A stretch of DNA of 64,000 nt from Bacteroidota bacterium (lineage in GTDB: Bacteria; Bacteroidota; Bacteroidia; Palsa-965): NCBI GenBank assembly GCA_013298545.1, contig JAAFIA010000001.1, positions 1 to 64,000 on the forward strand, given 5' to 3'. The translations under genes were made by a program, and so were the position numbers. Shown piece after piece: positions 1 through 9,576 of this stretch (position 1 is the stretch's first letter; every line of letters starts with the position of its first letter). Below the pieces are notes generated by a model. That model was not told where the DNA came from, did not search any database, and saw only the letters and a program-made list of their open reading frames with translations.

Positions 1-3000
1 TCAGTGGACAATGTGCGGGTACATACACGCTCACGGTAACCGATGCACAGGCTTGCACGGCACAACAGCAAGTAACCATTACACAACCCCCTCAACTCAA
101 TGTCAATCCAACAGGCGTAAACATTACCTGTTTCAATGCCTGTAACGGAACAGCTCTGGCCAATGCTTCGGGCGGAACTCCATTGTATTCTTATGCGTGG
201 GCACCTTCTGGTGGAAATGGCCCAAGTGCATCTGGCCTATGTCCGAATACCTATACGGTTACGGTTACAGACGCACTCGGATGTACAGCCCAAGGTCAAG
301 TGCAGCTGACACAACCCCAACTTTTAGTGGCCAATGCCAGCCAAACAAATGTAACCTGTAACAATATTTGCAATGGAACAGCAACTGCAAACCCAATAGG
401 AGGAACAGGGCCATACACCTACAACTGGACTCCTGGAAATATTACAACGCAAGGCATTACGGGATTGTGCCCCGGCACTTATACTGTTTTGGTTACGGAT
501 GTAAACAATTGTACTTCCCAGCAATCCGTACAAATAACCCAGCCCAATCCAATCCAAACAACAGCAACAGTAACCAATGTAACGTGCAATGGAAATTGTA
601 ATGGCGGTATAAGTATTGGCGTTACAGGTGGAACATCACCTTATTCCTACCTGTGGCTGCCCGGCAACCAAACCACATCTTCTATTGCGGGTCAATGCGC
701 TGGAACATATACCGTCATCATAACCGATGCAGCTGGATGTACCGCAAATCGAGTTGTTACCATTACACAACCCAATCCGTTAACAGTTTCGATCAATGCC
801 ACACAATTGCTCTGCAATAGTAGTTGTAATGCTACGGCAGCAGCTGTTGTATCTGGTGGTACAGCTCCGTATTCGTATTTGTGGATGCCCGGTAATCAAA
901 CAACGGCATCCATTTCTGGACTTTGTGCTGGAAACTATACCGTCAACATCACCGATGCGGCTGGTTGTGTTGCAAACAACAGCATTATCATTACCCAACC
1001 AACTCCGTTTACCGTAAACGCATCGACAAATAATGTAGAGTGTTTTGGACAATGCAATGGCGATGTATCGTTGACTGTTTCGGGAGCAACTGGGCCTTAT
1101 ACTTATTTGTGGGCTCCGGGCGGACAAACCACTTCATTTATAAACGGCCTCTGTGCCGCAACATATACGGTTACTGTAACCGATGTAAATGGTTGCGATA
1201 CGATAATCCCAGTTACCATTACTGAGCCTTTGCCTATTTCGCTTGGTGTTACATCAACCAATGTTTCTTGCAATGGTGGCTGCAATGGAATCGCGAGTGC
1301 AAACCCTTCGGGAGGAACTGCTCCGTATTCTTTTTTGTGGATGCCGGGAGGACAAACAACATCTTCAATATCTGGATTATGTGCGGGATCATATACCCTT
1401 ACGGTAACCGATGCGTTAGGTTGCAGCCAATTACAAATCGTTAATATTTCGCAACCCGCACCACTTTCTGCTCAGATCGCCAGTACGACTTCGAGCTGTG
1501 GTATTTGTAATGGAACCGCAAGCGTTGCCGTTAGTGGGGGAACATCACCCTACGCTTATTTTTGGCAACCTAGCGGAAGCACCAATCCAACAGCAACAGG
1601 ACTTTGTGTAGGCCAACAAACCTGCACTGTTACAGATGCTGCAGGATGCACAACTACGGCAATTGTAACCATTAATCAAGTTGTTAATATTTCCATTACC
1701 AGTGCAGCAAGCACACCATCTTGTTTTGGGTCGTGCGATGGTGTTGCGAGTGCGAATGCCTCGGGTGGCACTGCGCCTTACACGTATGTTTGGCAACCCG
1801 GAAATATTGTTAATCAAAATTTATCGGGACTGTGTGCTGGTACATATTCTGTAACCGCAACGGATGCAAACGGATGTTTCAATACCACTCAGATTACATT
1901 CATTGACCCTCCTTTATTGATTGCTAGTACTGGTGCATCAACAAACGTAAGTTGTTTTGGTGCTTGCGATGGGACAGCCTCCATTTCAGGAAGTGGCGGA
2001 ACTGGTGCGTATTCCTACTTATGGATGCCGGGTGGTCAAACAACTTCGGCAGTAACAAATCTATGTGCCGGAACTTACACCGCCACCGTTACAGATGCCA
2101 ACAATTGTACTGCTCAACAAATTATCACCATTACCGAACCATCACAAATAACAATTGCCTCTGCCATTACTCCTGCAAATTGTACGCTGTGTGATGGTGC
2201 CATTACCGCAACACCATCAGGTGGCTCTGGGCCTTATTCGTTCCTTTGGCTTCCAGGCAATTTAACCACCGCAACCATTACAAATTTGTGTCCGGGTATA
2301 TATACCGTTACGATTACAGATGCAACAGGTTGTACACAAACGCAAGCCATCGCTGTTGGAAATTTAACTGGGCCAACATTAACATCATCTTCTACTCAAG
2401 TTACTTGTAATGGTGGTTGCAATGGAACAGCAAGTGTTACAGTTACTGGCGGCGTTTCACCTTTCACCTACAATTGGTCGCCCGGAAATCCGACTGGCGA
2501 TGGTACGCCAAATGTTACAGGACTTTGTGCTGGAACATGGTTTGCACAAGTTACAGATGCAATTGGTTGCATTACTTTTCAAACAATCATCATCACACAA
2601 CCACAACCCTTATTATCAACGGCTACCCTTGTCGGTGCAAGTTGTAATGGTGTCTGCGACGGTTCGATTACAACAACAACAAGTGGCGGAACTGGCCCAT
2701 ACAGTTTCCTTTGGGCTCCTGGCGGACAAACCACTTCAGGCATTTCTGGTCAATGTGCAGGTACATATACCTTGACCACAACCGATGCCAATGGGTGTAA
2801 CGTGGTACAAACATTCACCATCAGTCAACCGCTTCCTTTAAGCATTGCGCTGACACCCATAAATGTATTGTGCAATGGTGCATGCAACGGCTCCGTTACC
2901 ACATCAGTTTCTGGAGGGACTGCACCATTTTCTTATGTTTGGTCATCAGGACCGATTACACCAAACATTTCAAACTTGTGTATTGGTGGTTATACACTTG

Positions 3001-6000
3001 TTGTAACAGATGCGAGTGGCTGTACAGCACAACAAGCAGTTACACTCACCGAACCTACACCATTGATTAGTAGCATTACACACACCGATGCTTTATGCGA
3101 TGGCTCGTGCGATGGGTCTGCAACTGTTTTTGCAAGCGGCGGTGTCTCTGGTTATACTTATACTTGGTCGCCGGGTGGCGGTACAACGCCTATGGCAAAT
3201 GGACTTTGTGCAGGTGCTTATAGTGTCATTACACTCGATGCAAATGGTTGTGCTTCGGTTTCTTCCGTTACCATTCAAGATCCTCCACCACTCGTTTTAT
3301 CAACAACAGCAACTTCGGTAACCTGTTTTGGAGATTGTGATGCTTCATCCACAGTAAATGCTTCTGGCGGAACTCCGGGCTATACTTACTTGTGGAGTCC
3401 GGGTGCGCAAACTACACAAACCGCAACAGCATTGTGTGCTGGAATTTATAACATCACCGTTACCGATGTGAACGGGTGTCGATCAACAGCAACTGCAACG
3501 ATTACACAACCTGCATTACTTCAAGCAAACACCTCATTCACATCGCCAAGTTGTAATGGTAATTGCGACGGAACAGCAACAGCCTCGCCAATTGGCGGAA
3601 CTGGCGTTTATTCATACCTCTGGGCCCCTGGCGGACAAACAACGGCATCAATTAACAACTTATGTCCGGGAAGCTATACCGTAACCGTTCGCGACGCAAA
3701 TGGATGTATTGATATTCAGGTTGTCAATGTTCTTGCCACATCGCCCATTACGTTAGCGGTTGCAAGTGCGCCTGCAAATTGCGGCTTTTGTAATGGTACC
3801 ATTAATATTACGCCTTCTGGCGGTAACGGCCCATACACGTATGCGTGGTCGGGAGGGTTGCCTGCACAACCCAATCAAACCGGACTTTGTGCGGGGATTT
3901 ATAGTGTTGTTGTTACGGATGCATTTGGGTGTAGCAATACCTTTACCCTTACCATGAACAATGCGGGTGGGCCAACTGGTGAAAATATCATTACTTCGGA
4001 TGTTACCTGTCCCGGAAGTTGCGACGGATCGGCAACGGTATTGCCAATTGGCGGCACATCGCCTTATACTTATATGTGGAATCCTGGCAACCAAACAACC
4101 AATGCGCTCACCAATATGTGCGCAGGAAATTATCTGTTGCAAGTAACCGATTCAAATGGTTGTATTCGCTTCTCTCCTGTAACAATCAATGAACCGCTGC
4201 CGATTGTTGGAAATCCGTTTGTTACAAATGCAACCTGTACCGGAATTTGTGATGGCGCAATTTCGCTTAATACGGCTGGCGGAACTGGTCCTTACTCCTA
4301 TTCGTGGACTCCATCCGGACAAACAACTGTAGCCATTTCCGCGCTTTGTGTGGGAACTTATACGGTAACCATTACCGATGCAAACGGTTGCGTTGATTTA
4401 GATACGGCAACCATCAATCCGTATAATATTCTTAGCGTCAGCATTACTTCTGCCAATGCCAGTTGCAACAATTCCTGCGATGCGTCTGCAAGCGTTTCTA
4501 TTCTTACCGGAACAGCGCCATTTACCTACCAATGGAATGATCCGCTTTCGCAAAGTACGAGTGCGGCAACGGCACTTTGTGCTGGAACTTACAGTGTTAC
4601 CATCAACGATGCGAATGGATGCAATACGGCTCAACCTGTTACCATCACAGGACCTCCAGCAATTGTTGTGAATCCAATAGTGGTAAACGCTTCTTGTGGA
4701 CAATGCAATGGCAATATTACACTCAACGCTTCTGGCGGAACTGGCGTATTGTCGTACCTCTGGAGTTCGGGCGCAACCACAGCCTCTGTTTCCGGATTAT
4801 GTGCGGGTATTTATAGTGTCGTTGTAACTGATGCTACCGGATGTCAAAATACATTTACGCTCAATGTGAGCAATAGCAATGGTCCAACAAGTTCAAATGC
4901 CGTTGTTACAAACGTAAGTTGTGCCAATGTTTGTGATGGTAGTGTTTCGCTTGCTCCAGTTGGCGGAGCTGCTCCTTACTCCTATTTATGGTTACCCGGA
5001 AATCAGACAGCGGCAAGCCTGAATGGACTTTGCGCAGGAACATATACGGTGCAAATTACGGATGCCAACGGCTGTATTTTGATGGATAGTGTTTCGATCA
5101 TATCGCCTAGTGCAATCTTATTGAATCCAACCATCGTCAATACCGATTGTGGTTTTTGCAATGGAAGTATTTCGCTTGCGCCTACTGGTGGTGTTGGCCC
5201 ATACACGTACACTTGGTTGCCCGGAAATTTCACCACTTCATCCATCACCAATTTGTGTGCTGGGCTTTATACCGTTACCATTACAGATGCTACGGGGTGT
5301 TCAGCAACACAAGTAATTCCGGTTATTAATCCCAATACAGGAATGGTAACCGCGACTACTAGTTCCAATATTTCGTGCAATGGCTCGTGCGATGGTTTGG
5401 CAACAATTGGTCTAAGTGCAGGCAATGGTCCGTTTACGTTCCTTTGGAGCACAGGTGCTACAAACGATACTATTTCATCTTTGTGTGCGGGTCTTTATTT
5501 GGTCTTGATTACAGATGCGAATGGTTGTGTTACGTCAACAGGTGTAACCATAACCGAACCAAGCGTTTTGGTTGCTGCGGGGCCATTTGCAATTGATGAG
5601 CTATGCAACAATGCTTGCAATGGAACAATTACATCGCTCCCTGCGGGCGGAACATTGCCTTATTCTTATGTATGGAACAATGCGCAAACTGGGCAAACTG
5701 CGGTTGGCTTGTGCGCTGGTACATACACCGTTGTTGTAACCGATGCCAATGGTTGTACGATCCAACAAATCGATTCGATACAATCGCCGCCTGTATTGCT
5801 TGCTGCTACTCCTGTTGTCGCTGATGCGTCGTGCAATACTGTGGCCGACGGAAACATCGACATTACGATTTCGGGTGGAACGGTTCCTTACACTTACAGT
5901 TGGAATGGTCCAAATGGCTTTGTTTCTTCAAGCGAAGACCTCACCAATATTTTTAGTGGTACATATACGGTAACGGCAACAGACGCCAACGGCTGCACCA

Positions 6001-6025
6001 TTCAAGACACCATCACCCTCAACTC
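1..6025 (+). repeat. Array of 26+ SprB-type modules, about 228 bp each
   Basis: Tandem coding repeats inside the adhesin. Heads fall into two classes: C-x3-C (such as CNGGCNG) and a shorter C-x2-C (CGICNG, CTLCDG, CGFCNG, CGQCNG, CGFCNG, at heads 7, 10, 17, 21 and 23). Most modules carry four cysteines: two in the head, one in LCAGTY and one in the final DAxGC. The last module lacks the second and third of these. The DNA copies are diverged rather than identical, so the array looks old. Confidence 0.92.
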
Positions 6026-6785
6026 AATTTTAAATGTACTAGCAGTTGCCGGAAACGACACCAGTTTCTGTGCGTCGTCGTCGTTCACCCTCGATGGATC
6101 GGCAAGTACTGGCGTAACAGGTTACCAATGGTTCGAGTTGCCAAGCATGAATCCAGTGGGTTCGGGCGCAATTGTTACCATCAATAATTTGCCACTTGGC
6201 GTAACATCTTATGTTCTTGTTGCTTCTGATGGCGCGTGTATCGATACCGATACCATCATCATTTCTTCGTTCCCACCGCCAATTGCCGACGCTGGATCAA
6301 CCGTCGAAATTATTACGGGTGGAGCTACAAGCCTTGGCGGAAATCCAACCGGACCAACCGGCTCAACATTTACTTGGACACCCAACATCGACCTGACCAA
6401 TCCGAATGCATCCAATCCAACAGCATCGCCAGATGAGACAACAACTTATACTGTTCTTGTTACAGATAGTTTAGGTTGTACTGCCACGGATACGGTTACC
6501 GTAATTGTTGTTCCAGAAATTTCGTTCCCGAATGGATTTACACCAAATGGCGATGGCATCAACGATGTTTGGGTGATCGACAATATTCAATTGTTCCCCA
6601 ATTCGGTTGTAGAAGTTTACAACCGTTGGGGCGAATTGCTCTTCCGTTCGGTTGGCTACACGCAGCCTTGGGACGGGCGTTTCGATGGACAAGATTTGCC
6701 TGTTGGAACGTATTACTACATCATTGATCTAAACGATCCGTTATTTACACAAGATTATACAGGACCAATTACCATCCTTCGTTAA
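1..6785 (+). CDS. Giant SprB-repeat adhesin with type B T9SS sorting domain (5' end outside window)
   Basis: The frame is open from base 3 to the stop at 6783-6785, so this is the C-terminal part (about 2260 residues) of a longer surface protein. It contains 26 complete repeat heads of the SprB family, one about every 76 residues, each with a CNGxCNG-like head, a GGTxPYSYxW core, LCAGTYTVTVTDAxGC and a TQP linker. After the repeats come two Ig/PKD-like stretches and a C-terminal domain starting near FTPNGDGINDVW with YNRWGELLF and WDGRFDGQ, which is the gliding-motility-associated CHU_C type (T9SS type B). In Flavobacterium, SprB is a mobile surface adhesin exported by T9SS; this protein is probably an analogous adhesin. 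It is followed after 9 bases by a small sorting-domain protein and then an SprF-like gene. Confidence 0.93.
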   Translation, partial: SGQCAGTYTLTVTDAQACTAQQQVTITQPPQLNVNPTGVNITCFNACNGTALANASGGTPLYSYAWAPSGGNGPSASGLCPNTYTVTVTDALGCTAQGQVQLTQPQLLVANASQTNVTCNNICNGTATANPIGGTGPYTYNWTPGNITTQGITGLCPGTYTVLVTDVNNCTSQQSVQITQPNPIQTTATVTNVTCNGNCNGGISIGVTGGTSPYSYLWLPGNQTTSSIAGQCAGTYTVIITDAAGCTANRVVTITQPNPLTVSINATQLLCNSSCNATAAAVVSGGTAPYSYLWMPGNQTTASISGLCAGNYTVNITDAAGCVANNSIIITQPTPFTVNASTNNVECFGQCNGDVSLTVSGATGPYTYLWAPGGQTTSFINGLCAATYTVTVTDVNGCDTIIPVTITEPLPISLGVTSTNVSCNGGCNGIASANPSGGTAPYSFLWMPGGQTTSSISGLCAGSYTLTVTDALGCSQLQIVNISQPAPLSAQIASTTSSCGICNGTASVAVSGGTSPYAYFWQPSGSTNPTATGLCVGQQTCTVTDAAGCTTTAIVTINQVVNISITSAASTPSCFGSCDGVASANASGGTAPYTYVWQPGNIVNQNLSGLCAGTYSVTATDANGCFNTTQITFIDPPLLIASTGASTNVSCFGACDGTASISGSGGTGAYSYLWMPGGQTTSAVTNLCAGTYTATVTDANNCTAQQIITITEPSQITIASAITPANCTLCDGAITATPSGGSGPYSFLWLPGNLTTATITNLCPGIYTVTITDATGCTQTQAIAVGNLTGPTLTSSSTQVTCNGGCNGTASVTVTGGVSPFTYNWSPGNPTGDGTPNVTGLCAGTWFAQVTDAIGCITFQTIIITQPQPLLSTATLVGASCNGVCDGSITTTTSGGTGPYSFLWAPGGQTTSGISGQCAGTYTLTTTDANGCNVVQTFTISQPLPLSIALTPINVLCNGACNGSVTTSVSGGTAPFSYVWSSGPITPNISNLCIGGYTLVVTDASGCTAQQAVTLTEPTPLISSITHTDALCDGSCDGSATVFASGGVSGYTYTWSPGGGTTPMANGLCAGAYSVITLDANGCASVSSVTIQDPPPLVLSTTATSVTCFGDCDASSTVNASGGTPGYTYLWSPGAQTTQTATALCAGIYNITVTDVNGCRSTATATITQPALLQANTSFTSPSCNGNCDGTATASPIGGTGVYSYLWAPGGQTTASINNLCPGSYTVTVRDANGCIDIQVVNVLATSPITLAVASAPANCGFCNGTINITPSGGNGPYTYAWSGGLPAQPNQTGLCAGIYSVVVTDAFGCSNTFTLTMNNAGGPTGENIITSDVTCPGSCDGSATVLPIGGTSPYTYMWNPGNQTTNALTNMCAGNYLLQVTDSNGCIRFSPVTINEPLPIVGNPFVTNATCTGICDGAISLNTAGGTGPYSYSWTPSGQTTVAISALCVGTYTVTITDANGCVDLDTATINPYNILSVSITSANASCNNSCDASASVSILTGTAPFTYQWNDPLSQSTSAATALCAGTYSVTINDANGCNTAQPVTITGPPAIVVNPIVVNASCGQCNGNITLNASGGTGVLSYLWSSGATTASVSGLCAGIYSVVVTDATGCQNTFTLNVSNSNGPTSSNAVVTNVSCANVCDGSVSLAPVGGAAPYSYLWLPGNQTAASLNGLCAGTYTVQITDANGCILMDSVSIISPSAILLNPTIVNTDCGFCNGSISLAPTGGVGPYTYTWLPGNFTTSSITNLCAGLYTVTITDATGCSATQVIPVINPNTGMVTATTSSNISCNGSCDGLATIGLSAGNGPFTFLWSTGATNDTISSLCAGLYLVLITDANGCVTSTGVTITEPSVLVAAGPFAIDELCNNACNGTITSLPAGGTLPYSYVWNNAQTGQTAVGLCAGTYTVVVTDANGCTIQQIDSIQSPPVLLAATPVVADASCNTVADGNIDITISGGTVPYTYSWNGPNGFVSSSEDLTNIFSGTYTVTATDANGCTIQDTITLNSILNVLAVAGNDTSFCASSSFTLDGSASTGVTGYQWFELPSMNPVGSGAIVTINNLPLGVTSYVLVASDGACIDTDTIIISSFPPPIADAGSTVEIITGGATSLGGNPTGPTGSTFTWTPNIDLTNPNASNPTASPDETTTYTVLVTDSLGCTATDTVTVIVVPEISFPNGFTPNGDGINDVWVIDNIQLFPNSVVEVYNRWGELLFRSVGYTQPWDGRFDGQDLPVGTYYYIIDLNDPLFTQDYTGPITILR

Positions 6786-6794
6786 AAACACATC

Positions 6795-7142
6795 ATGAAA
6801 AAAATAATTTTCATCCTTCTTGTTCTTCCACTGCTCTTGTTGAGCCAGTCTTTTGTGGCCGTACAGGAAAGCAACGAACTTGTTTTTCCAAAATCATTTT
6901 CACCCAATGGCGATGGAAAAGACGATGTTTGGGAAATTCAAAATATTGGTTTGTATCCCGATGCCGTCATAAAAATTTACAACCGCTGGGGGCAACTCCT
7001 GTTTGAGTCCGATAAGCTTGTAAAAGCGTGGGATGGCCGTACCAACGGCAAGTTGGTTGAAACTGGATCGTATTTCTTTTCTGTACAAGCGAATGATCCC
7101 AGTGGAAAAACATTTACGGGCAATATTTATTTAATGCGCTAA
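6795..7142 (+). CDS. Small secreted protein consisting of a lone CHU_C-type sorting domain
   Basis: This 115-residue protein has an N-terminal signal peptide (MKKIIFILLVLPLLLL, cleavage near SQS or SFVA) followed at once by a domain homologous to the C-terminus of the adhesin upstream: FSPNGDGKDDVWEIQNI, IKIYNRWGQLLFES, AWDGRTNG and a terminal TGNIYLMR. There is essentially no passenger domain. It starts 9 bases after the adhesin stop and ends 10 bases before the SprF-like gene, so the three are probably co-transcribed. CHU_C domains normally direct large cargo through T9SS. A free domain could act as a competitor, a subunit of the adhesin-SprF complex or a remnant of a shortened cargo gene. 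The role is inference; the domain assignment is firm. Confidence 0.88.
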   Translation: MKKIIFILLVLPLLLLSQSFVAVQESNELVFPKSFSPNGDGKDDVWEIQNIGLYPDAVIKIYNRWGQLLFESDKLVKAWDGRTNGKLVETGSYFFSVQANDPSGKTFTGNIYLMR

Positions 7143-7152
7143 TGCAAACAAC

Positions 7153-8076
7153 ATGAAAAGGTTTTTCTTTTTTCTGCTTTTGTTACCTCTTGCGCTCTCG
7201 GCGCAGCAGTTGCCGCATTACAGCCAATACACGCTCAATGATTATGTCATGAATCCCGCCATCTCTGGGAAAAATGCGTTCTTTCAAGGCATGTCGGCAA
7301 ATCGTTATCAGTGGGGAGGAATTACCGATGCACCACGTACCTATATTTTGAGTGTACACGGCCCGTTGAAATACGATCACATGGGTGTTGGCGGACAATT
7401 GTACACCGATATTGTTGGTCCAACACGTCGTACTGGATTTTCACTTTCGTATGCGTACCACATTCAGCTTTCCGAAAACTTACATTGGTCGCTTGGTCTT
7501 TCTGCGGGCATCATGCAATTTATGATTGATGCACAAAAAATTACGTTACACGATCCAGGCGATTTGACGTTGACCAATAGTTTGCAATCTGTTTTAACAC
7601 CCGATTTTGGTGCAGGCACATACATTTATTCCGATCGTTTTTGGGTTGGTTTTTCGGCCATGCAATTGCAACGCAACAAGCTTCGTTTTTTTGATTACAT
7701 GTCCAACACCACAAGTGTGATGAATCATCATTTTTACGGCATGTTGGGCTATCGTCAGCCGCTTGGCGATGATTTTATGTTGGAGCCTTCAGCGTTGTTG
7801 AAATACGTAAAACCGGCACCGTTTCAATTTGATGCCGGAGTTCGCCTGATTTACAAAGACAAAGTTTGGATTGGTGGTTCGTACCGCAATTTAGATGCTA
7901 TTGCAGCCTACATGGGTTTTGTCTATCGTGAAAATTTGGTGATTGGTTATGCTTATGATTTCACGACAACCAATATCCGCAATTACAGCACAGGAACACA
8001 TGAATTGGTGATTGGTGTTCGTTTCAACAACCGTGGTTTGCGTTCATCTAGTGCACCTGCACCACAATTCAATTAA
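7153..8076 (+). CDS. PorP/SprF family type IX secretion membrane protein
   Basis: The 307-residue protein has a signal peptide (MKRFFFFLLLLPLALSAQQ) and the hallmark start of the PorP/SprF family: QLPHYSQYTLNDYVMNPAISG. Further family features are the ANRYQWGGI-like segment, SLSYAYHIQLSENLHWSLGL, and alternating amphipathic strands to the C-terminus, which indicate an outer-membrane beta barrel. SprF in Flavobacterium johnsoniae lies next to sprB and is needed for surface delivery of SprB. Type B (CHU_C) cargos are often encoded beside such a partner. The context here, directly after two CHU_C proteins, supports a dedicated export or anchoring role. Confidence 0.93.
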   Translation: MKRFFFFLLLLPLALSAQQLPHYSQYTLNDYVMNPAISGKNAFFQGMSANRYQWGGITDAPRTYILSVHGPLKYDHMGVGGQLYTDIVGPTRRTGFSLSYAYHIQLSENLHWSLGLSAGIMQFMIDAQKITLHDPGDLTLTNSLQSVLTPDFGAGTYIYSDRFWVGFSAMQLQRNKLRFFDYMSNTTSVMNHHFYGMLGYRQPLGDDFMLEPSALLKYVKPAPFQFDAGVRLIYKDKVWIGGSYRNLDAIAAYMGFVYRENLVIGYAYDFTTTNIRNYSTGTHELVIGVRFNNRGLRSSSAPAPQFN

Positions 8077-8079
8077 TTT

Positions 8080-8442
8080 ATGACAACCTACATGCTTGCG
8101 GCCTCCGCACTTTTTGCAAGTCTCTTTTTTTGCAGTTGCAGCAACGAAACCGCTCCGCCAAAAACAGATCCTATTGCGGAGAAAATAGTGAGTACGCCAA
8201 CAACACAACGCGATACCATGCAGCAACGTTTGTATAACGAATGCCTTGGTGCTATGCCCGAAGCACAAGCGAGTTCGCAAGTTGCTGATGCATTTTGCTC
8301 TTGTGTTACCGATTCGGTTACCAGTCGCTTTGGAGAAGCTAATTTTAGAAAAATGGAACGTGAGCTTAGTTCAGGAGCCATGGCAGATACCATTCAAGAT
8401 ATTGCCAAATACTGTATTGAAAAAAGCGGCTTGAATAAATAA
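8080..8442 (+). CDS. Small cysteine-containing probable lipoprotein
   Basis: A 120-residue protein that starts 3 bases after the SprF-like stop, so it is likely translated from the same transcript. The N-terminus is hydrophobic and ends in FFCSCSN; the second Cys could be lipidated, but the lipobox is poor. The mature part has a Ser/Thr/Pro-rich linker, then NECLGAMP, AFCSCVTDSV and KYCIEKSG, giving three short cysteine-bearing helices. I recognise this as a common style of Bacteroidota hypothetical periplasmic protein but not a named family. It is convergent with hemW, with only 9 bases between the stops. Confidence 0.7.
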   Translation: MTTYMLAASALFASLFFCSCSNETAPPKTDPIAEKIVSTPTTQRDTMQQRLYNECLGAMPEAQASSQVADAFCSCVTDSVTSRFGEANFRKMERELSSGAMADTIQDIAKYCIEKSGLNK

Positions 8443-8451
8443 TACGCGCGG

Positions 8452-9576
8452 TTAGTAAAACAAATCCGACGCAATTTTATCCGCCATTAATTTTCCAGAA
8501 GCACTCAGTACCAAAACATCGTTGTCTTGAACCATTGCTTTTTCTGAGATGTATGTTGCTGCTTCGCGTAAAATATGTTCGCGGTAAGCGTTTCCAAACA
8601 CCTGTTCGATTTCGTTTAAATCGCAGCCCCATTTGGTGCGCAAGCGTGTCATCACATACTCGTTGTAACGTTCCGTAAGCGTCAGCTCTTCCGATTCAAA
8701 ATACACTTCGCCTTGTTCTAATGCACGCGTATAAACCGCGTTGTTGCTCACATTCCAACGGCGCACGTTTCCATCAAAACTATGTGCCGATGGGCCAATG
8801 CCTAAATAAGGTTTGCTTTTCCAATAACTGCTGTTGTGTCGTGCCAAGAAACCCGTTGTGGCAAAATTAGAAATCTCATACTGTTCAAATCCGTGCGTGG
8901 CGGCGTGTTGGCAAAGCAACTGAAATTGACGGCTCGCTTGCTCTTCATCTACTGGTTTAGCTTTTCCGGTTTTGACAAAATGCGCGAGGGGCGTGCGTGG
9001 CTCAACCGTGAGGCAATACGCCGAAAGGTGTTGCACATTTAATTCAAAAACTTCGTGCAAATTTTTCTCCCAATCGGCATCCGATAAATCGGGAATACCA
9101 TAAATCAAATCAACGGTAATATTTTTAAATCCGTGCGCCTGCGCCCTCCGCACCGCCTCACGCGCCTGTGTGGCCGTGTGCGCACGATTCATCTGCTTCA
9201 AATCTTCCTCTCGAAATGACTGAATGCCAATACTCAATCTATTCACACGCGTTGTTTTCAAATCACGCAAATACGCCTCCGTTAAATCATCTGGATTTGC
9301 TTCTAAGGTAATTTCAGCGTCCGACAAAACCTCAAACTTCTTTTCTACCGCCGAAAAAAAAGCATTCAATTCTTCTCCGGTTAAAAGCGAAGGCGTTCCA
9401 CCACCAAAATAAATGGTTTCTAATGGCTGTTGCGGCAATTCGTAAGCGCGGTTATTAAATTCCGCTAACATAGCCAAAAGCAAATTTTCTCTGCCCGTCA
9501 ACGTCGTCGAAAAGTGAAAATCACAATAGTGGCAAGCCTGACGGCAAAACGGAATATGCAGGTAGAGGTGTGGCAT
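8452..9576 (-). CDS. hemW: HemW-like radical SAM protein (heme chaperone family)
   Basis: A 374-residue protein beginning MPHLYLHIPFCRQACHYCDF, with the radical SAM cluster ligands Cys11, Cys15 and Cys18 (CxxxCxxC). It continues with YFGGGTPSLL, ITLEANPDDLT, RLSIGIQSF and IYGIPDLSDADW, all typical of the HemN/HemW family. HemW proteins (often mis-called coproporphyrinogen III oxidase) bind heme and are thought to act as heme chaperones; true HemN is longer and has an extra N-terminal region absent here. The start codon overlaps the upstream GH16-like gene's stop codon by one base (TAATG), which implies translational coupling. Confidence 0.92.
   Translation of the reverse strand: MPHLYLHIPFCRQACHYCDFHFSTTLTGRENLLLAMLAEFNNRAYELPQQPLETIYFGGGTPSLLTGEELNAFFSAVEKKFEVLSDAEITLEANPDDLTEAYLRDLKTTRVNRLSIGIQSFREEDLKQMNRAHTATQAREAVRRAQAHGFKNITVDLIYGIPDLSDADWEKNLHEVFELNVQHLSAYCLTVEPRTPLAHFVKTGKAKPVDEEQASRQFQLLCQHAATHGFEQYEISNFATTGFLARHNSSYWKSKPYLGIGPSAHSFDGNVRRWNVSNNAVYTRALEQGEVYFESEELTLTERYNEYVMTRLRTKWGCDLNEIEQVFGNAYREHILREAATYISEKAMVQDNDVLVLSASGKLMADKIASDLFY

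Noticed and set aside
1-6025. CRISPR-like or minisatellite reading of the repeats
   Set aside because: Repeats are about 228 bp, diverged and in frame, with protein motifs; there are no spacers.
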